A stretch of DNA of 7,691 nucleotides, taken from NCBI GenBank assembly GCA_024689165.1, contig JAILDS010000141.1, forward strand, positions 1 to 7,691, written 5' to 3'. The translations under genes and the position numbers were made by a program. The notes under the pieces are model-generated. The model did no database searches. It was not told where the DNA came from and saw only the letters and a program-made list of their open reading frames with translations. Positions 5,321-7,691 of the stretch are shown here, piece after piece (the first letter of the stretch is position 1; every line of letters begins with the position of its first letter). Source of the DNA: Clostridia bacterium (GTDB lineage: Bacteria > Bacillota > Clostridia > Oscillospirales > Acutalibacteraceae).

Positions 5321-6828
5321 TGGCTGAAAAACTCAAATACTTCGTTAACGGCGAGTACGTCGAAAGCAGGACCGAAAAGTACTACGAGCTGCACAACCCC
5401 TCCACCGGCGAGATCACGGCATACGCGCCGTGCTGCACCAAGGAAGAGGTCGAAGGCGCCATCGCCGCCGCCAAGGCCGCGTTCCCCGGCTGGTCGGCTA
5501 CCCCCGCCATCAAGCGCAGCCAGATCCTCTACAAGGTCCGCGACCTGCTCATCGAGCACATGGAAGAGCTGACCTACCTTGTCGCTGAGGAGAACGGCAA
5601 GGTCTGGGCGGAGGCCGAGGGCGACGTCCTCAAGGCAAAGGAGCCCACCGAGCTCGCCTGCCAGGTCCCCTCTCTGATGATGGGCGAAAGCATGATGGAC
5701 GCCTCCAGAGGCTACGATACGGTCAAGTACCGCGAGCCGGTCGGCGTTTTCGCCGGTATAGTCCCGGTCAACTTCCCCGCTATGATCCCCTTCGGCTGGA
5801 TGGTCCCCGTCTGCGTCGCCTGCGGCAACACCATCGTGCTCAAGGCCGCATCCCTCACCCCGAGGACAGCTCTGAGGATCGCCGCTCTATATAAAGAGGC
5901 GGGCATGCCCGACGGCGTCGTCAACATCGTAACCTGCTCGAGGAACGAGATCGACGTCCTGCTCGAAAGCCCGGACGTCAAGGGCATCACCTTCGTCGGC
6001 TCCACACCTGTTGGCAAGCTCATCTACGCCAAGGCCGCCGCGAACGGCAAGCGCGTCCAGTGCCTGACCCAGGCCAAGAACCACGCGCTGGTCATGGCGG
6101 ACACGCCGATCGAGCGCACCGTCGCCGGCGTCATCAACTCCGCCTACGGCTGCGCCGGTCAGCGCTGCATGGCCCTGTCCTGCTGCGTCGTCGAGGAGTC
6201 CATCGCCGATGAATTCGTCGCGGAGCTCGTAAAACAGGCGAAGAACATCAAGATCGGCGCCGCTTACGACAAGACCTCGAAGCTCGGCCCCATCACTTAC
6301 AAAAAGCACTACGATGAGGTCGTCGCCGACATCCAGAAGGGCGTCGACGAGGGCGCAGAGCTCGTGCTTGACGGCAGAAATCCGCAGGTCGAGCCCGGGC
6401 TCGAGAACGGCTACTTCGTCGGCCCGACTATCTTCGACCACGTCGGCGAGGATATGTCAATCGGCAGAGAAGAGGTCTTCGGCCCCGTCCTGTGCATCAA
6501 GAGGTGCAAGGACTTCAACGAGGGGCTCGCTATTATGAACGCAAACCCCTACGCCAACGGCTCCGTCATCTTCACCCGCTCCGGCCACTATGCAAGGGAA
6601 TTCACCCGCCATACCCACGGCGGCATGGTCGGCGTGAACGTCGGCATCCCCGTGCCGGTCGGCTTCTTCCCCTTCGCCGGTCACAAGCAGTCCTTCTTCG
6701 GAGACAACCACTGCCTCGGCAAGGACGCTTACCGCTTCTACACCGACTCCAAGTGCGTGACCACCCGCTGGTTCGACGAGGAGGAGGAGAAAAACCTGAA
6801 CGTCACCACCTGGGACGGCACCATTTGA
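5320..6828 (+). CDS. iolA: CoA-acylating malonate/methylmalonate semialdehyde dehydrogenase (aldehyde dehydrogenase family)
   Basis: IolA oxidises and decarboxylates malonic semialdehyde from the IolJ step to acetyl-CoA, CO2 and reduced nicotinamide cofactor. At 502 residues it is family length. YFVNGEYVES is the typical start. VPVNFPAMIPFGWM (148-161) carries the active-site Asn151, ITFVGSTPVGK (223-233) is the Rossmann loop, and GCAGQRCMA (277-285) holds the nucleophile Cys283 next to Arg282. EEVFGPVL (384-391) and FFPFAGHKQSFFG (449-461) are the C-terminal signatures. Arg preceding the catalytic Cys and the absence of the general-base Glu at the K-N-H segment are traits of the CoA-acylating MMSDH branch. 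Three positions differ from the Bacillus subtilis IolA I remember: Lys105 replaces a conserved substrate Arg, KAAS (175-178) replaces KPSE, and Gln251 replaces a Gly. The protein has 15 cysteines, which is unusual. The subfamily is clear; exact substrate and NAD versus NADP use are less sure. No strong ribosome site precedes it, so coupling to iolE is likely. Confidence 0.93.
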   Translation: MAEKLKYFVNGEYVESRTEKYYELHNPSTGEITAYAPCCTKEEVEGAIAAAKAAFPGWSATPAIKRSQILYKVRDLLIEHMEELTYLVAEENGKVWAEAEGDVLKAKEPTELACQVPSLMMGESMMDASRGYDTVKYREPVGVFAGIVPVNFPAMIPFGWMVPVCVACGNTIVLKAASLTPRTALRIAALYKEAGMPDGVVNIVTCSRNEIDVLLESPDVKGITFVGSTPVGKLIYAKAAANGKRVQCLTQAKNHALVMADTPIERTVAGVINSAYGCAGQRCMALSCCVVEESIADEFVAELVKQAKNIKIGAAYDKTSKLGPITYKKHYDEVVADIQKGVDEGAELVLDGRNPQVEPGLENGYFVGPTIFDHVGEDMSIGREEVFGPVLCIKRCKDFNEGLAIMNANPYANGSVIFTRSGHYAREFTRHTHGGMVGVNVGIPVPVGFFPFAGHKQSFFGDNHCLGKDAYRFYTDSKCVTTRWFDEEEEKNLNVTTWDGTI

Positions 6829-6833
6829 GGAGG
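6828..6833 (+). promoter_or_regulatory. Shine-Dalgarno site of iolG, overlapping the iolA stop codon
   Basis: AGGAGG begins on the last base of the iolA TGA and ends five bases before the ATG at 6839. The arrangement fits termination-reinitiation coupling and fixes the iolG start. Confidence 0.85.
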
Positions 6834-6838
6834 TCAAT

Positions 6839-7691
6839 ATGGTAACAATAGGCATCATCGGCGCAGGCAGGATCGGCAAGGTCCACGTCGAGTCCATCGC
6901 CACCCGCGTAGCGGGAGCGACAGTAAAAGCAGTCGCCGACCCGTACATGACGGATGAGGCGAAGGCGCACTTCGCGCGCTGGGGCGTGAACGAGTTCTAC
7001 AGCGACTACCACGCAATCCTTGCGGACCCCGCGATAGACGCGGTCATGGTCTGCTCCTCCACCGACACCCACGCCTCAATTTCCATAGAGGCGCTTGAGG
7101 CGGGCAAGCACGTTTTCTGCGAGAAGCCCGTCGACCATTCGCTCGAAAAGATAGCCGAGGTCGCCGAGGCTGTCAAAAAGAGCGGCAAAAAGTTCCAGGT
7201 CGGCTTCAACCGCCGCTTTGACCACAACTTCGCCGCCGTAAGGACAGCCGTGGAGGCCGGGAAGATCGGCGACGTTCATATCGTCAAGATAACCTCCCGC
7301 GACCCCGCGCCGCCGGACCCCAGGTACATCAAGGTCTCGGGCGGTATCTTCATGGACATGACCATCCATGATTTCGACATGGTCGCTTTCCTGACCGGCG
7401 CCGACGTGACAGAGATCTTCGTCGCCCCCGCCGTCCTTGTCGACCCCGCCATCGGCGAACAGGGCGATTTCGACACGGCGATAATCACGATGAAGCTCTC
7501 CAACGGCGCGCTCGCAGTCATCGACAACTCCAGAAAGGCCGCCTACGGCTACGACCAGAGAGCGGAGGTCTTCGGCTCGAAGGGCATGGTCGCCACGTCG
7601 AACGATACGCTGTCCTCGGCAGTCATCGCCGACGAGAACGGCGTGACCGGCGAAAAGCCTCTGTATTTCTTCCTTGAGCGTTATATGGAGT
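6839..7691 (+). CDS. iolG: Inositol 2-dehydrogenase (GFO/IDH/MocA family), 3' partial
   Basis: The first 284 residues of an NAD-dependent inositol dehydrogenase are present; the frame is still open at the window end, and roughly 50 residues should follow. IolG oxidises myo-inositol to scyllo-inosose, the first step of the pathway encoded upstream. The Rossmann motif GIIGAGRIG (5-13) is followed by AVADP with Asp34, the acid that usually selects NAD over NADP. VFCEKPVDHSLEKI (92-105) contains Lys96, and GGIFMDMTIHDFDM (168-181) contains Asp173 and His177. These three correspond to the catalytic Lys-Asp-His of the family. GFNRRFDHNF (122-131) and the final FFLERYME match IolG as well. The DMTIHDFDM form resembles rhizobial IdhA more than Bacillus subtilis IolG, as far as I recall. 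scyllo-Inositol or other sugar dehydrogenases of the same family are alternatives, but the operon makes inositol the natural substrate. The gene starts 10 bases after iolA. Confidence 0.92.
   Translation, partial: MVTIGIIGAGRIGKVHVESIATRVAGATVKAVADPYMTDEAKAHFARWGVNEFYSDYHAILADPAIDAVMVCSSTDTHASISIEALEAGKHVFCEKPVDHSLEKIAEVAEAVKKSGKKFQVGFNRRFDHNFAAVRTAVEAGKIGDVHIVKITSRDPAPPDPRYIKVSGGIFMDMTIHDFDMVAFLTGADVTEIFVAPAVLVDPAIGEQGDFDTAIITMKLSNGALAVIDNSRKAAYGYDQRAEVFGSKGMVATSNDTLSSAVIADENGVTGEKPLYFFLERYME

Noticed and set aside
1..7691. Novel defence, mobile or RNA-based system
   Set aside because: All sequence is accounted for by seven recognisable metabolic genes in one direction. I saw no tRNA, rRNA, riboswitch-like leader, CRISPR repeat, transposase or att-like repeats.

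Overview
The window is a single, tightly packed, plus-strand operon for myo-inositol catabolism (iol). Seven genes occupy almost all of the 7,691 bases in the order iolJ (5' end cut off) - iolC - iolB - iolD - iolE - iolA - iolG (3' end cut off). No junction between genes is longer than 28 bases, and there is no convincing RNA gene, mobile element, CRISPR array, promoter or terminator. All identities come from reading motifs by eye and comparing with family members from memory; no search was run.

The genes form a near-complete pathway. IolG oxidises myo-inositol to scyllo-inosose. IolE dehydrates this to a trihydroxycyclohexane-dione. IolD opens the ring to 5-deoxy-glucuronate, and IolB isomerises that to 5-dehydro-2-deoxy-gluconate. 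IolC phosphorylates the product, IolJ cleaves it to dihydroxyacetone phosphate and malonic semialdehyde, and IolA converts the semialdehyde to acetyl-CoA, CO2 and NAD(P)H. The first enzyme lies at the promoter-distal end and the aldolase nearest the promoter. No transporter, IolR-type regulator or inosose isomerase is visible; they would have to lie outside.

Layout: 1-672 aldolase, 693-1712 kinase, 1715-2485 isomerase, 2514-4430 ThDP ring-opening hydrolase, 4430-5320 dehydratase, 5320-6828 semialdehyde dehydrogenase, 6839 to the end inositol dehydrogenase. Genes separated by a gap have good Shine-Dalgarno sequences. iolD/iolE and iolE/iolA overlap by one base (TGATG, TAATG).

The DNA is GC-rich (roughly 60% by eye) with C/G-ending codons plus regular AGG arginine codons. 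Strong AGGAGG ribosome sites and the cysteine-rich IolA suggest a GC-rich anaerobic member of the Bacillota (Clostridia), perhaps a gut organism; this placement is inference. I found no undescribed system. The best leads are substitutions at positions in IolA that matter for substrate and cofactor binding, and an unusually compact metal-binding cupin motif in IolB.
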